64,000 bases of DNA, taken from NCBI GenBank assembly GCA_016720655.1, contig JADKKE010000005.1:158696-222695 (forward strand), written 5' to 3'. Each line of letters begins with the position of its first letter. The stretch's first letter is position 1. Source of the stretch: Bacteroidota bacterium. GTDB lineage: Bacteria > Bacteroidota > Bacteroidia > AKYH767-A > 2013-40CM-41-45. A program made the position numbers and the translations under genes. The notes beneath the pieces are model-generated. The model searched no databases. It was not told where the DNA came from and saw only the letters and a list, made by a program, of their open reading frames with translations. Positions 37,313 through 46,146 of the stretch are shown here, in pieces.

Positions 37313-38755
37313 TCAATTGCAATGAAACAAGATCAAAGTAGCTCTTGAATTATTTTTGGGACAAATAAAATAAACTCCGTCCGGCAAATCAGAAACATTT
37401 ATTATTTCGTTGTTATGTATCGAAATTTCTTTCACAATCTTCCCAATTGGATTATAAATTTGAAAGGATTGAGATTCATCTGTACCGGAATAATGTACTG
37501 TGATAAAACCGGAAGAAGGGTTTGGATAAATTTCAAAATTGTTCCGCACTAAAAACTCCGGCACAGAGGATGAAGAATTGTACTCGTAAGCTCCTATGTC
37601 GATTGCATTTAAAAGCGGTCTGCTTTCAAACAAACATGTGTCCTTGTACATTTTATCCGGTTGCAACAGAACTCCTTCAACACTGGTGCTTATCGATACA
37701 CCTGCATCAACAGATACAGAATTGCTTAGTAAATGATAGTCGTAAGTATTCGCATTGACAAATCCACAATTTGAAATAAAATCGTCGATGAAATTGTTCG
37801 AGGAATCAAGTGTTATTGCTGTACCCAGGATTAATCCGCCTGTTTTAGCGCCTGCCAAGATGTTGTTCTTTAGAAATAACTTATTTGTACCGGAGGCAAT
37901 ATCAATAAAACTGCCTGTTGTTTTCTTATTCACAAATGTGTTATTCACGATCCAAAGTTCATGTGGTGCGGTGTTCGATAAACCTTCCTTGCCATAACCT
38001 AAAATATTAGAATTAGCAGAATTCGGTCCTTGTTCGATAATATTCCCCATCAGTACAGTTGTTCCTCCATTCGGGAGGTCAATCGTTCTGCTGTCGACAG
38101 ATTGGTAATTGGCAATAGTGTTATACAAAATAAAATTATAATTCGCTCTGCTCTTAAACTCATGTCCTTCCGCGATGGAATTATAAGAGAAATTGTATCG
38201 GAATATCAAAGTATCAATATGGTTGATATAAATATTGTGCTGATAGCCCGGATTTGCCGAAGAACCGCCATTCAGGAATTCACAATATTCTACTGTAGTT
38301 TTACAATTCGGAATCGTTCCGCCCTGCAATATCCCCATTTCATTCCCGTCAAATTTGCAAGCATGCACAAATAGATTAATTCCCTCCTGGCGTATTCCCG
38401 CTCCGTTCATGTCGATTACAGCTGCATTCGCAAATTCAATATTTTCTACCCTGACATTTGAACCACTGATGACAAAAATTCCTTTCCCGTTGACATTGTC
38501 ATTCGCGATAATACTTCCCGCCTGCAAACGCGGCCGGCCCCCTACTCCAACGATGTACAAATTACTTTTACTCCATTGAACCTGTGGGTCATTAATGTAA
38601 GTTGCAAAGTCTATCTGAACCGTATCGTCATCCTGCACCAGGGGCGCCACCTGGCTACAATAGGTATACGTTCTTGCAGGGCCTACCTGCCAAAGGGTAG
38701 CATACGATTGAATGCCAAACAGTACAAATAAAATAAACTGGAGAGCGACTTTCAT
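37313..38755 (-). CDS. T9SS-exported right-handed beta-helix protein
   Basis: ATG 38755 starts a signal peptide (MKVALQFILFVLFGIQSYAT); an in-frame ATG 10 codons earlier is less likely. The centre is a parallel beta-helix with repeated short strands (ENIEFANAAVIDMNGAG, TVEYCEFLNGGSS, NTIANYQSVDSRTIDL), as in pectate-lyase-like proteins. The last ~75 residues are a type A T9SS sorting domain (FEIYPNPSSGFITV ... ISDLPDGVYF-like). The protein is thus secreted or surface-bound, but no catalytic residues can be assigned. The frame is intact. Confidence 0.85.
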   Translation of the reverse strand: MKVALQFILFVLFGIQSYATLWQVGPARTYTYCSQVAPLVQDDDTVQIDFATYINDPQVQWSKSNLYIVGVGGRPRLQAGSIIANDNVNGKGIFVISGSNVRVENIEFANAAVIDMNGAGIRQEGINLFVHACKFDGNEMGILQGGTIPNCKTTVEYCEFLNGGSSANPGYQHNIYINHIDTLIFRYNFSYNSIAEGHEFKSRANYNFILYNTIANYQSVDSRTIDLPNGGTTVLMGNIIEQGPNSANSNILGYGKEGLSNTAPHELWIVNNTFVNKKTTGSFIDIASGTNKLFLKNNILAGAKTGGLILGTAITLDSSNNFIDDFISNCGFVNANTYDYHLLSNSVSVDAGVSISTSVEGVLLQPDKMYKDTCLFESRPLLNAIDIGAYEYNSSSSVPEFLVRNNFEIYPNPSSGFITVHYSGTDESQSFQIYNPIGKIVKEISIHNNEIINVSDLPDGVYFICPKNNSRATLILFHCN

Positions 38756-38849
38756 TATTTCTTTCTTGCAAATTGAAGGATTCACAATTATACCCGTGAA
38801 TTAAAAGCGATATTTATTTTTGTAGATTCCACTTTTACTCTTCCTGGTT

Positions 38850-39374
38850 TTATTTTTTTCGTTTTAAAATTAAAGAGCTGATAAGTGTTACAATCAATCC
38901 GACCGGTAAAATTTCCATGTAAGTCATCATTGCATTAAAGAGCGGATTTTTATACATCTTACCAAATCTCGCAATTTCCTCTGCCTGCTTATCGATTTCC
39001 AATTGACTTGCTCCACTTGCTTTCAGTTCGTCAAGCATGTGTGTAGCATATTTGTCCATGAAATCGGGGATGAAGAAAAAGTAGTCTATCAACCATGCAA
39101 TAACATAAATTGTGGAAGCGATTAAAACAATCATGGTCCCAATTTTAAATGCTTTACCAAAACTGATAATTCCTTCATTGAATTTGTCCCGGTAATTACG
39201 AATTCCAACAAATACCAGTGAAAATGCGATGAGCATGGAAGCATACCCAATGAGCATACTTGTGTCATAATCGACGTTTCCTTCACAATGGCTTAAATAG
39301 TTAACCGTTGACAACATTAAAATAGATACGATGGCGCCGGCTATGAGTCCGTAAATGACAATGTTCTTTTTCAT
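38850..39374 (-). CDS. DUF4199 membrane protein
   Basis: A 174-residue protein with four membrane segments: IVIYGLIAGAIVSILMLSTV, MLIGYASMLIAFSLVFVGIR, IGTMIVLIASTIYVIAWLID and MEILPVGLIVTLISSLILK. FGKAFKIG and EEIARFGKMYKNPLFNAMMT are DUF4199 signatures. This family is restricted largely to Bacteroidota. It is 107 bp downstream of a membrane-bound LuxR regulator, a pairing often seen in this phylum. Function unknown. Confidence 0.85.
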   Translation of the reverse strand: MKKNIVIYGLIAGAIVSILMLSTVNYLSHCEGNVDYDTSMLIGYASMLIAFSLVFVGIRNYRDKFNEGIISFGKAFKIGTMIVLIASTIYVIAWLIDYFFFIPDFMDKYATHMLDELKASGASQLEIDKQAEEIARFGKMYKNPLFNAMMTYMEILPVGLIVTLISSLILKRKK

Positions 39375-39481
39375 TTTTTTATGGTTTTATCTCGCAAATG
39401 TGCCCATTACCGGGTATTTCGGGTCATACTTTCGGCTATTTTTTTACTGTCCGAACATTTTCGTACCAAAGTATGATTTTT

Positions 39482-40039
39482 TCAAGGGATAAGGTTTAAT
39501 CTTTTTGCCTTTTCTACCGCTTGTATTCTTCTTTTCACATCTAACTTTTCAAAAAGATTTTGATTGTGTGTTTTGACGGTGCTAAGGGACACGAAGAGTT
39601 TTTCGGCAATCTCCTGATTGCTGTGCCCTTGTGCCAACAAACTCAACACTTCCAGTTCTCGTTTGCTGAGTTCAAGTTGGGAGACAAGTGATGCATTCGG
39701 AACAAAATCAACATTGCGACCTGACAGACTTTCATTTGTGTTAACATACACTTCCTTTACTATCACCACGGTTTCCATGTTGGGTTTTGCTTCAATCCCT
39801 GAAGACCCCTTTGGAAAACCTTCTCTTCGGGAAAGTTTCAAGGCTAACCATATCCCCAAGCCTGTAAAAATTACTGCTATACATCCGATATAGATTTCAA
39901 AAGAATGGTCAAAAAGAAAAAAGCGAAGTTCCAGCCATTTGAGAAGAAATAGCAGAAAAGCCAAACTTATGCTATAAACTATAGTGGCTTTATTCCTAAG
40001 AAAGAAGTTCTTGTTGCCTGTCATAGAATAATTGTCCAT
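39482..40039 (-). CDS. Membrane-anchored LuxR-family transcription regulator
   Basis: A 185-residue protein. Two membrane helices (ATIVYSISLAFLLFLLKWL; EIYIGCIAVIFTGLGIWLAL) lead to a ~45-residue linker and a LuxR-type HTH: LSKRELEVLSLLAQGHSNQE, IAEKLFVSLSTVKTHNQNLF and EKLDVKRRIQAVEKAK. There is no receiver domain, so the signal is probably sensed by the membrane part or a partner. ATG 40024 (MTGNKNF) is an alternative start. It likely regulates the DUF4199 gene downstream. A TATCTTCG -7-like box precedes it. Confidence 0.85.
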   Translation of the reverse strand: MDNYSMTGNKNFFLRNKATIVYSISLAFLLFLLKWLELRFFLFDHSFEIYIGCIAVIFTGLGIWLALKLSRREGFPKGSSGIEAKPNMETVVIVKEVYVNTNESLSGRNVDFVPNASLVSQLELSKRELEVLSLLAQGHSNQEIAEKLFVSLSTVKTHNQNLFEKLDVKRRIQAVEKAKRLNLIP

Positions 40040-40118
40040 GTTCCACTTGCAAACAGTTTAGTGCTTCAGCTCTGTACAAACTGAAGTAATGACTGAATCG
40101 GGTATTCAGGATTTTATT

Positions 40119-40126
40119 CGAAGATA
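40119..40126 (-). promoter_or_regulatory. Candidate -7 box for the LuxR-type gene
   Basis: The minus strand reads TATCTTCG, one base from TAnnTTTG, 80 bp upstream of the start at 40039. The same TATCTTCG GAATAAA-like context recurs at 53.3, 54.9 and 55.5 kb. Confidence 0.4.
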
Positions 40127-40258
40127 TAAATTTTATTTCCGGTGTATGCGGGAAATTAGTTTCAGAATAAACGAATTTATAAAAATCATCCGGAAACTCT
40201 TAGTCTATTCGTTATATTTCATTCTCTCAAACGAAGTACCATTAAATTTATAAACCCC

Positions 40259-41308
40259 CTATTCATGCGTGCCCAGCCACAGCTCACCTTTCCTGTCTTT
40301 ATAAATTGAGAACAATGCGACGTTTTTCGAATCAACAGTCACCAGATAGTGTGTTACCATTTTTCCATTGTACCGATAAACACCATCGTTATAAGTAGTA
40401 AACCATAAGTCACCCTGCTTATCCTCAACTGCAGACATGAAATAAATATTATCAGTCCCATTGGCTGATTTTATGCCTTCAATTCCATTTTCCCTTTCAT
40501 ACCTGATTAAATTTTTTCCATTCTCAGTTGTGCTGTCAGAAGAAATGGTGTAACGATAACGGGTATTGCAAAACCAGTACTTTCCATTTTTATCTTCGAG
40601 AATGGACCGGATACCGAATGAACCGCCATTGGGGATCATTGTCAAATGGTCTTCATACAGCCAGCTATGCGATATTCCATCGTATCGACACACACCAAAA
40701 TTGGAGGTGCCAAACCACATTGTTCCTTTGCTGTCAGTATAAATATAGTAAACCTCATAAGGACTCCAGGCCTTGTTCGGAAATTGTTTAAAATAATCAT
40801 CAGCCATGTAGTGTTTCGGAAATTCAAGTTGATAAAGCTTTAGTCCGTCGTACCGATACGGTCCATTTTCACCTTCTTTGCCAGCCATACTAAACCACAA
40901 GTCATTGCTTTGAAGCTTCCAATTATTTCCGGAAGAATAATCTTTTACCGGAGTAAGTGTTGTCAAAGTTTGACCGTCGAACTTGTTGATACCACCCAAT
41001 GAACTTATAAAAATGTTTCCCTGTTTATCTTCCTGAATACTACGTATGCGATTGCCGCTTAAGCCATTCTTCGTGGAAAAATGGAGCATTGTTTTACAAT
41101 CAAAGCTGAAAAGTCCGTCCTTGTCGCTACCAAACCAATACGTACCATTCCTTGCCTGGAATACGAGAATAATGCTGTTGCTGAGTTCGGAAACAGTATC
41201 GCCAATTGCCTTAGAAAAATTCTGAGCATCAATTTGTGCCGGCTGCTGTCCATTACACGACGTCAACATTTTCAGAATACTTAAGAATAATACTATTTTC
41301 ACCTTCAT
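40259..41308 (-). CDS. Propeller-only (Reg_prop repeat) lipoprotein, copy 2
   Basis: A 349-residue protein with a lipoprotein signal (ILKMLTSCNGQ). Reg_prop repeats follow: RNGTYWFGSDKDGLFSFD, IQEDKQGNIFISSLGGINKF, DSKGTMWFGTSNFGVCRYDG, EDKQGDLWFTTYNDGVYRYN and DRKGELWLGTHE at the very end. As in copy 1, no kinase or Y_Y_Y domain follows. The lipobox SCNGQ is shared with copies 3 and 4, which suggests common descent. The frame is intact. Confidence 0.85.
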   Translation of the reverse strand: MKVKIVLFLSILKMLTSCNGQQPAQIDAQNFSKAIGDTVSELSNSIILVFQARNGTYWFGSDKDGLFSFDCKTMLHFSTKNGLSGNRIRSIQEDKQGNIFISSLGGINKFDGQTLTTLTPVKDYSSGNNWKLQSNDLWFSMAGKEGENGPYRYDGLKLYQLEFPKHYMADDYFKQFPNKAWSPYEVYYIYTDSKGTMWFGTSNFGVCRYDGISHSWLYEDHLTMIPNGGSFGIRSILEDKNGKYWFCNTRYRYTISSDSTTENGKNLIRYERENGIEGIKSANGTDNIYFMSAVEDKQGDLWFTTYNDGVYRYNGKMVTHYLVTVDSKNVALFSIYKDRKGELWLGTHE

Positions 41309-41524
41309 TATTTCCTTTTACAAATTTGATTGTCTCGATCTCACTATTGTCCTCCTAGTCAAATTTAAATAGAATTCTCTATGCATTGAAGGATCAATGA
41401 TTCGATAAAGGGATTGGAGGTCGATACATTAAAACCGAATGTCCTGATATCCCAATCCTGATCTGATATTAAAGTATGCGTTTCTTATTGTAAGATTGGA
41501 ATTCAATGACGCTTATTCAGTTTA

Positions 41525-42418
41525 CTATTTTATTATTGGTTCGTTTAGAAACTTGTTGATCATCGAAACCGTCGCTGAAATTAAAGAACTGTTCTGTGGT
41601 GTTGTTAATTCTCCAATATAATCTCCATGGCCACCCGGGATTATTGCAAGTCGGGAGTTTGAAATTAAGCGGTGCATTTCTACACTGTGTTCGGGCGTGA
41701 CAACATCTTTGTCTCCACAAATAATAAATGCAGGGACTTTGATTGATTTCATTTGCTCCTCTGAAAGATCAGGGAACGATTGCATTCTTGCCACATCTCT
41801 TTCATACATTTTGTGAAGTGCATTTGTGTCCGGATTGATTTTCAGAAAAGCATCTTTGTAGGCTTGTGGCATAGCTTCGAAGGTCGGTTTGGACATCATG
41901 TCCCAGAACCAGTCAGGAGCACCCGACTTTTTATAGAAAGTAGAGGCTACAATTATTTTGTTAGTCCGTTCCGGATGTCGAAGAGCAAACTGAAGCGTAG
42001 TACTTGCTCCATTACTGAAACCGAAAATGTCAGCTTTGTCAATGTTTAGGTATTCCAATAATCCTGCGATATCATCTGCATCCTGCTGAAAACTTAAAGG
42101 TCTGTCAATATCTTCTGTATGTCCATGAGCCTGCATCTCGACTGCAATAACTTTGTGATTTTTTGCAAAGTCAGACAAGACCCTTCCAAATGTTGTTTGA
42201 AGGGTTGAGCCACCTCCGTGTATTAATACCAGCGGTGTTCCCGTCCCGTGAATTTCGAAATACATTTTTAATCCATTCACCGAAGCATAAGCACCGGAAC
42301 TGTCCTGACTCGTAAGACTATCTGATGTTGATTGGGTATTCATCTTTTTCTTTTCAGAATTGTTGCAGCTTGCAATTAGCAAAGCTGACAAAGCTATTAT
42401 CATTGGTAGTTTTTTCAT
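41525..42418 (-). CDS. Alpha/beta hydrolase lipoprotein
   Basis: A 297-residue protein. The lipobox LLIASCNN is followed by a ~30-residue polar linker and an alpha/beta-hydrolase domain. IHGGG (67-71) is the oxyanion strand, GFSNGAS puts the nucleophile at Ser135, FIICGDKDVVTPEH supplies the acid Asp and IPGGHGDYIG the His. It is anchored in the envelope. The closest types are carboxylesterases or haloalkane-dehalogenase-like enzymes with a Ser nucleophile; substrate unknown. The frame is intact. Confidence 0.88.
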   Translation of the reverse strand: MKKLPMIIALSALLIASCNNSEKKKMNTQSTSDSLTSQDSSGAYASVNGLKMYFEIHGTGTPLVLIHGGGSTLQTTFGRVLSDFAKNHKVIAVEMQAHGHTEDIDRPLSFQQDADDIAGLLEYLNIDKADIFGFSNGASTTLQFALRHPERTNKIIVASTFYKKSGAPDWFWDMMSKPTFEAMPQAYKDAFLKINPDTNALHKMYERDVARMQSFPDLSEEQMKSIKVPAFIICGDKDVVTPEHSVEMHRLISNSRLAIIPGGHGDYIGELTTPQNSSLISATVSMINKFLNEPIIK

Positions 42419-42517
42419 TCGTCAATTTCAAATTATCAGGAATCAAAATTTAATCTGAAGAAGTAATGATCAAGAAGGAAGCACATTTGGCAAATCGGCC
42501 AATTCATCTCATTTAAG

Positions 42518-43088
42518 TTATTCCTCCTTTCTTTGGGGCTTGTAGTAAAGTATGATTGATCCGGACTCAAAGATTTTAGTTTTTACAAGCTTGAGATTAA
42601 CACTATCCTGAATACTTTTAAAAAGCGGCAAGCCCTTTCCCAAAATAATTGGCAAAACACAGATTTGATATTCATCAATTAAATCAAGTTTCGCAAAAGC
42701 ATTAATTAAACCCGGGCTGCCAACAAACATGTTTTTGCTTCCATTGAGATTTGAATGTTTGAGCTCTAAAATTTCCTCTTTAACCAAAGCGTTTTTCAAT
42801 ATTGTATTTTTCCATTGAACGTTTTTAAGAGTACCGGGAAAAAACGATCTTTGAAATATCGTCAATCAAAACTCCAAACTCATCAATCGGTTTGTTACCG
42901 GTAGGATTTTTTACGATCGAGGGCCAATAACTTTCCATTAATTGATAGGTAATTCTACCATACAGGAGGATGTCTCCGGTTTTTAATAACTCATTATAAT
43001 GTTGGTGTATTTCGTCGTCTGGAATCCCAGCCGTGTGGTCGCAAAAACCATCGAGTGTCATATTAATTGCAGCAATCAGCTTTCTCAT
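42518..43088 (-). CDS. DHFR/RibD C-terminal-like reductase, frameshifted
   Basis: ATG 43088 opens MRKLIAAINMTLDGFCDHTA ... LLYGRITYQLMESYWP, the classical N-terminus of the RibD/YwjB-type dihydrofolate-reductase-like proteins. The frame breaks at about 42835 (FSRYS stop). The next frame gives LKNVQWKNTI, GSKNMFVGSPGLINAFAKLD, DEYQICVLPIILGKGLPLFK and SGSIILYYKP, the matching second half. Removing a T in CGGTACTC (or adding two bases) joins them. The NADPH-binding Gly patch is VGSPG. Confidence 0.8.
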
Positions 43089-43101
43089 TTTTTTTTGGGA
43101 A

Positions 43102-43278
43102 TTAGAGTGATTTTGTCAAACGAAATTTAAAAGGCAAAAAGCCCGAATCTTGCTCTGCGTCGAATTTAAAATCCGGGTGCACACTCACAACCATGTCAAA
43201 CTCACCAAGTCTCTTCATGATTTTGGGAATCATGTCTTTGGAAACCTTCCTGCAATATACCTTGAGTTCTAAACTCAT
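43102..43278 (-). CDS. Small 58-residue protein, unknown
   Basis: ATG 43278 to TAA 43102 encodes 58 residues: an N-terminal strand (MSLELKVYCRKVSKDMIPKI), a helix with a conserved-looking GEFDMVVSVHPDFKFDAEQ and the end SGFLPFKFRLTKSL. It lies 13 bp upstream of the DHFR-like gene in the same direction, so the two are probably one operon. The mix of strand, helix and strand with few rare codons supports a real gene. I do not know the family. Confidence 0.6.
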   Translation of the reverse strand: MSLELKVYCRKVSKDMIPKIMKRLGEFDMVVSVHPDFKFDAEQDSGFLPFKFRLTKSL

Positions 43279-43687
43279 ACTTTTTTATTGTAATTTAATT
43301 ATAGGGTGTGAAATAAAACAACTCATCTTCATCACAGAAGGGATTCGAATTTAGCATTTTCTACTTAATGCAGTCTTGCGTTTATTAAAATTCCTGAAAA
43401 TCAACATGAAAACATTGGTGTCGAAATACGATACGAAACCACACCAAATGGGGAATTTCTTCCCTTTCCAACAAATTTTTGATTTAATTGAGAAGTTTTT
43501 TCCACAAGTCTTCTTGCCTAAACTTCTTTTAATCCAAATTTCAATACAAGAATTAAAGTCTCATTTACATGGCATGATTTTTTTTATAAAAACAGTACTG
43601 GATTAAAATAAATTGCCACCCACAGGGGTGAAGAATGAAATCCGGATTTTTCCATGAAGGAATTTACTAATGTGAAAATCAAAAGCC

Positions 43688-44389
43688 ATGAAAACGACAA
43701 TCGAAGACAAATACGCGGTAAAACTCTCTGTTACCGAACTCCAATGGCAAGGCCAGCCAGGAAAAGAGATGGTCCCTTCGGAGTTTGAAGAAATAACTGT
43801 GGCCTCACCGGCTAACAAAAATAAAAAAGTGAAACTTTACATTAAGAATATGGTCAGCACTTCCTGCATCATTGTGGTTAAGTCACTATTGGATAACTTG
43901 CAATTGCAATATTCAGATGTGGAATTGGGCAAAATAGAAATCGCAGGTGCCCTCACCGAAATAAAACGCAACACACTCAAAGACGCCTTGCGAAAATCAG
44001 GCTATGAACTCCTGGAGGACAGTAAATATATTCTTATCGAAAAAATAAAAAATATCATTGTAGAGATGGTTCACTATGACGAGGGAGAACCAAAATCCAA
44101 ATTCTCTGAATACCTCAGTCAACAATTAAATCATAATTACACATATCTGTCCAACCTTTTTTCAAAAGTAAAAGGAACCACGATTGAACACTGCATCCTT
44201 GCTCACAAAATAGAACGTGTAAAAGAATTGCTCATCTATAATGAACTTACACTTTCCGAAATCGCCTGGAAACTTAATTACAGCAGCGTTGCACATCTGT
44301 CCTACCAATTCAAAAAAATTACAGGATTTACTCCAACGCACTTTAAAAACATGAAAGATAAAAAACGGATTGCTTTGGAATACTTATGA
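43688..44389 (+). CDS. AraC-family transcription regulator with HMA-like N-terminal segment
   Basis: The C-terminal ~95 residues hold the two AraC helix-turn-helix units (YTYLSNLFSKVKGTTIEHCI; LTLSEIAWKLNYSSVAHLSY QFKKITGFTPTHFK). Before it, VKLYIKNMVSTSCIIVVKSL has the fold order of heavy-metal-associated domains, and in related Bacteroidota proteins this is the N-terminus. Here one CxxC cysteine is replaced (STSC), so metal binding is doubtful. The open frame begins 46 codons earlier at ATG 43688; GTG 43828 is a plausible true start. Target genes unknown. Confidence 0.8.
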   Translation: MKTTIEDKYAVKLSVTELQWQGQPGKEMVPSEFEEITVASPANKNKKVKLYIKNMVSTSCIIVVKSLLDNLQLQYSDVELGKIEIAGALTEIKRNTLKDALRKSGYELLEDSKYILIEKIKNIIVEMVHYDEGEPKSKFSEYLSQQLNHNYTYLSNLFSKVKGTTIEHCILAHKIERVKELLIYNELTLSEIAWKLNYSSVAHLSYQFKKITGFTPTHFKNMKDKKRIALEYL

Positions 44390-44782
44390 TATCAATGCAA
44401 ACAACAAAGCTTAATCCTGATGCCTATCATTTCTCTGGCTTGATTCAACAGTGAATGATCGAATATTCTGTGCAATTTAGCTGAAAATATGCCGCACTTT
44501 GGACAAGAATACACTGTTCGCCGGTTAATCATTGCTTTTCCAATTTACAGGTACACGCGTACGACTTATCACTACAGTTTAAATTCATTCAATTCGTCCC
44601 CATGAAAATCCTTTCGGAGGATAATAGCTGCTGATAATGTATTTTGATAAATCAGGACCGGCTAATTATGCCCGGCTATTCGTTTTTCAAATCAATACAT
44701 TGTCTATTAGGTACACTCTCTGTGCCTCTGGAAAGTTCGCCCAAGCTCCATCCAAACAATTTCCACCAGAAATTTTATATCG
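44390..44782. other. Intergenic, no gene recognised
   Basis: This 393-bp space lies between the plus-strand AraC gene and the convergent VanW-like gene. Only overlapping shadow frames of the VanW gene reach into its right end. I see no hairpin followed by T-run and no repeat shared with the attC-like sites further right. Confidence 0.4.
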
Positions 44783-45601
44783 CTATTTGTCCAGCAATGG
44801 GCTATACATCATTATCGCCTTATTTTCTGTCACAAGTTCATTGGTTACTTGGTTGTCAATTCGGTTGGTTATTCTTTTCCAAATTTTATTGTGTCTCGTG
44901 TAGCCACCCCACCATTGTTGCCTGAATAGATGATCCGTTTCATAAATTTCGTATTCTGTATTGAGATTGCTGTCGCAAGTAATTTCTCCGTTCAAATATT
45001 CACTATCAAGCCATAAATTAATTTGAAAAGCCTTAGTTGAATTATTGGTTAACTGTAAGTCAATGTAATTGTAGGACAGGGTCGCACCGCAGGCAAATGG
45101 AATTGTTCTGTTGATATCAGGAAACACATCATAGCTATGTCGCCAGCGCTCTTTAATTGTCAATGGTGTATGAAGTGCCATCCAATAAAGCAAATTACCC
45201 AGCTGGCAAAGTCCACCGCCTGTGTCTTTTGAGATCTGACCATTATGTAATGTCATACCTTCAAGATAACCCTTTGATTTGGTTGGTCTGCCTACAAGTC
45301 TCCAAATTGAAAATGTCTGCCCTGGCTGAATTACTACTTTATCGATATGAGCAATTGCAATTTTAAGATTTGCAACTTTGTTGTGTTGCAGATACATTTC
45401 CACATTCTTCAAAGGTCTTAACAGAAAGGATCTGTGTTTTATCAAAGAGTGTTCGAATTTAATTTTCGGGTCAACTTTTGCAAAATTGTTCTCCCCAAAG
45501 AGCCAATTCATTCGTCTCTTGAAAATAAAGAATTCTTTGCCCAAATACTTTCTTAGGCCTTTTCTTTGTTGTGGTTTATCAACTTGCTGATAGTTCATCA
45601 T
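44783..45601 (-). CDS. VanW-like family protein
   Basis: A 272-residue protein. The VanW core is clear: VVIQPGQTFSIWRLVGRPTK, GYLEGMTLHNGQISKDTGGG and LCQLGNLLYWMALHTPL with the invariant GGGLCQL. RWRHSYDVFPD, PFACGATLSYNYIDLQL and LWLDSEYLNG complete it. It is named after a gene in some vancomycin-resistance clusters, but VanW proteins are found widely without vanHAX and their role is unknown. No other van genes are here, so no resistance should be inferred. No signal peptide. The frame is intact. Confidence 0.88.
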   Translation of the reverse strand: MMNYQQVDKPQQRKGLRKYLGKEFFIFKRRMNWLFGENNFAKVDPKIKFEHSLIKHRSFLLRPLKNVEMYLQHNKVANLKIAIAHIDKVVIQPGQTFSIWRLVGRPTKSKGYLEGMTLHNGQISKDTGGGLCQLGNLLYWMALHTPLTIKERWRHSYDVFPDINRTIPFACGATLSYNYIDLQLTNNSTKAFQINLWLDSEYLNGEITCDSNLNTEYEIYETDHLFRQQWWGGYTRHNKIWKRITNRIDNQVTNELVTENKAIMMYSPLLDK

Positions 45602-45615
45602 TAAATTACAGCTCC

Positions 45616-46122
45616 TTAAAAGACACCATCAACAACTTCAAAAATTAACCAATTGTCCTTTGTTTTCATTCTTCGTCCGCTCACTAAGGAGTTGGTATAC
45701 TTTTCCGTTTTGACAAATTTCTCCAAGATCCTTTTTTGCTTATTATAAACCAAACATTGTCCATGCTCCAACAGATCTGCAATTCTATAAAGAAGTCTGG
45801 ATTTATGAATATTGGTTTTTACCAAACTGTCTGCATAAATAATTTTGGAATTGTCACTCGTGAACAGATTCAAAAGGTCCTTGTCCAAGTCAAGGTTGTA
45901 TTCCTTTATAAATTGCCTGCAATTTTCAACAAATAATTCATAGTTCGTTACAATCGTGAAAGTGTCTGTTTCCAATAACATAACTTCTCTTACATTTTTT
46001 ACCAGGAAAGAAGAATCTAGTAAAATCTTTGTTGAATTATTTATCTGTCCATAGGAAACGAATGTTGCGGCACAGTAAAATGTTAAGATGATATTTCTAA
46101 ATCGCCTTTGCACTTTGATCAT
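45616..46122 (-). CDS. Secreted protein of unknown function
   Basis: A 168-residue protein with a basic N-terminus and a hydrophobic signal (NIILTFYCAATFVSYGQ). The mature part has FTIVTNYELFVENCRQFIKE and YADSLVKTNIHKSRLLYRIA with no recognised domain. The stop lies 14 bp before the VanW start on the same strand, and the gene upstream is 24 bp away, so the three may form one transcript (46147 gene, this gene, VanW). Confidence 0.6.
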   Translation of the reverse strand: MIKVQRRFRNIILTFYCAATFVSYGQINNSTKILLDSSFLVKNVREVMLLETDTFTIVTNYELFVENCRQFIKEYNLDLDKDLLNLFTSDNSKIIYADSLVKTNIHKSRLLYRIADLLEHGQCLVYNKQKRILEKFVKTEKYTNSLVSGRRMKTKDNWLIFEVVDGVF

Positions 46123-46146
46123 TTCAGAATGTTTGACAGCTGTTCA

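Noticed and set aside
44783..45601. Vancomycin-resistance cluster suggested by VanW
   Set aside because: No vanH, vanA/B ligase, vanX or VanRS genes are present; VanW-like proteins occur widely without them.
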